Part shown: piece by piece, positions 54,100-54,524 of the stretch | How the letters are laid out: every line of letters begins with the position of its first letter | How positions within the stretch are numbered: position 1 is the stretch's first letter | NCBI RefSeq assembly: GCF_900100605.1 | Contig: NZ_FNCN01000039.1 | Location: 1-54,524 of the forward strand | Direction of reading: 5' to 3' | Length of the DNA stretch: 54,524 bases | Origin: Sinosporangium album | GTDB taxonomy: Bacteria > Actinomycetota > Actinomycetes > Streptosporangiales > Streptosporangiaceae | Notes under the pieces: model-generated | Told to the model about the DNA's origin: nothing | The model's database searches: none | What the model saw: only the letters and a program-made list of their open reading frames with translations | Position numbers and translations under genes: made by a program

Positions 54100-54524
54100 G
54101 TGAACAGTCTCTTCGATGCCGCAGCCGAGGAGGCCCATAAGGGGCAGGAACCGCTCGCCGTGCGCATGCGCCCCCGAGGGCTCGACGAGGTGGTCGGCCA
54201 GCGCCACCTGCTCGGCTCCGGAACGCCGCTGCGCCGGCTGGTCGAGGGCGACGCCCCCATGTCGCTGTTCCTGTGGGGGCCGCCGGGCACCGGCAAGACC
54301 ACCCTGGCCTACGTCGTCTCCGGCGCGACCAAGCGACGCTTCGTCGAGGTGTCGGCGGTGTCGGCCGGGGTCAAGGAGGTCAGGGCCGCGATCGACCTGG
54401 CGCGGCGCGAGCTCGGCATGAGCGGGCGGCAGACCGTGCTGTTCGTGGACGAGGTCCACCGATTCAACAAGGCCCAGCAGGACGCGCTCCTGCCGGCCGT
54501 CGAGAACCGCTGGGTGACCTTCAT
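54100..54524 (+). CDS. rarA: Replication-associated recombination protein A (partial at window end)
   Basis: The first 141 codons of a RarA/MgsA-type AAA+ ATPase that acts at stalled replication forks. It starts [11 protein letters not shown] and continues with [22 protein letters not shown]. Walker A is [11 protein letters not shown], Walker B is [20 protein letters not shown], and VENRWVTF is the last part seen. The C-terminal part is outside the window. As I recall, it lies after aspS in many actinobacteria. Confidence 0.95.
   Translation, partial: MNSLFDAAAEEAHKGQEPLAVRMRPRGLDEVVGQRHLLGSGTPLRRLVEGDAPMSLFLWGPPGTGKTTLAYVVSGATKRRFVEVSAVSAGVKEVRAAIDLARRELGMSGRQTVLFVDEVHRFNKAQQDALLPAVENRWVTF

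Overview
The window is from a high-GC actinomycete. Many genes start with GTG, stop/start overlaps (ATGA, GTGA) are common, and several genes look leaderless. The phosphatidylinositol-mannoside genes, the DUF574 methyltransferase and the XRE-DUF5753 regulator also fit. The order thrS-HIT-(EF-G-like)-pgsA-PIM acyltransferase-pimA-pdxS-pdxT-yebC-ruvCAB-yajC-secDF-apt-relA-cyclophilin-MBL-hisS-aspS-rarA matches the chromosomal core I recall from Streptomyces and relatives. A Streptosporangiales-type genome is my best guess, but that is inference.

Layout. (1) 1-4.8 kb: the tail of an unknown gene, then a small catabolic island in which thiolase + enoyl-CoA hydratase (minus) diverge from a 4,5-dihydroxyphthalate decarboxylase-like protein + amidase (plus). 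(2) 4.9-8.3 kb: a PASTA-type lipoprotein, a NarL/LuxR two-component system with a small membrane protein, and an S4 RNA-binding protein. (3) 8.5-12.8 kb: accessory genes, namely a cytochrome P450, a DUF574 methyltransferase diverging from an XRE-DUF5753 regulator, and a GH25 lysozyme-like protein. (4) 13-15.9 kb: thrS, a truncated nucleotidyltransferase and a HIT protein. (5) 15.9-24.3 kb: cell-envelope genes (a large membrane protein, a GT-C-type glycosyltransferase with a possible upstream small ORF, a GHL10 glycosidase) and an EF-G-like GTPase. (6) 24.7-27.9 kb: the coupled operon pgsA-PIM acyltransferase-pimA-membrane protein for phosphatidylinositol mannosides. (7) 28.2-33.4 kb: a DUF3048 lipoprotein, pdxS, a PhoD phosphatase, pdxT, yebC. 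(8) 33.5-42.9 kb: ruvCAB behind a LexA-type box, yajC-secD-secF, apt, relA. (9) 43-54.5 kb: a DUF349 coiled-coil protein, two membrane-anchored cyclophilins, an MBL hydrolase-hisS-aspS operon, a tricorn protease homologue, a DUF2231 membrane protein and the start of rarA.

Most of the window is housekeeping: translation (thrS, hisS, aspS), protein export (yajC/secDF), Holliday-junction processing (ruvABC), vitamin B6 synthesis (pdxST), stringent response (relA) and envelope lipids (pgsA-pimA). Strong hairpin terminators separate nearly every convergent pair.

I see no CRISPR array, transposase, tRNA or rRNA gene. The less ordinary signals are small-scale. Three tandem 14-bp repeats before pimA form a ladder of overlapping five-codon ORFs. 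A near-identical 23-bp promoter element precedes both cyclophilin genes. A ~140-nt region upstream of the GHL10 gene can close on itself. A cluster of perfect palindromes lies in the methyltransferase/XRE intergenic region. Several short tandem repeats have copied stop codons, or terminator arms, into or next to genes.
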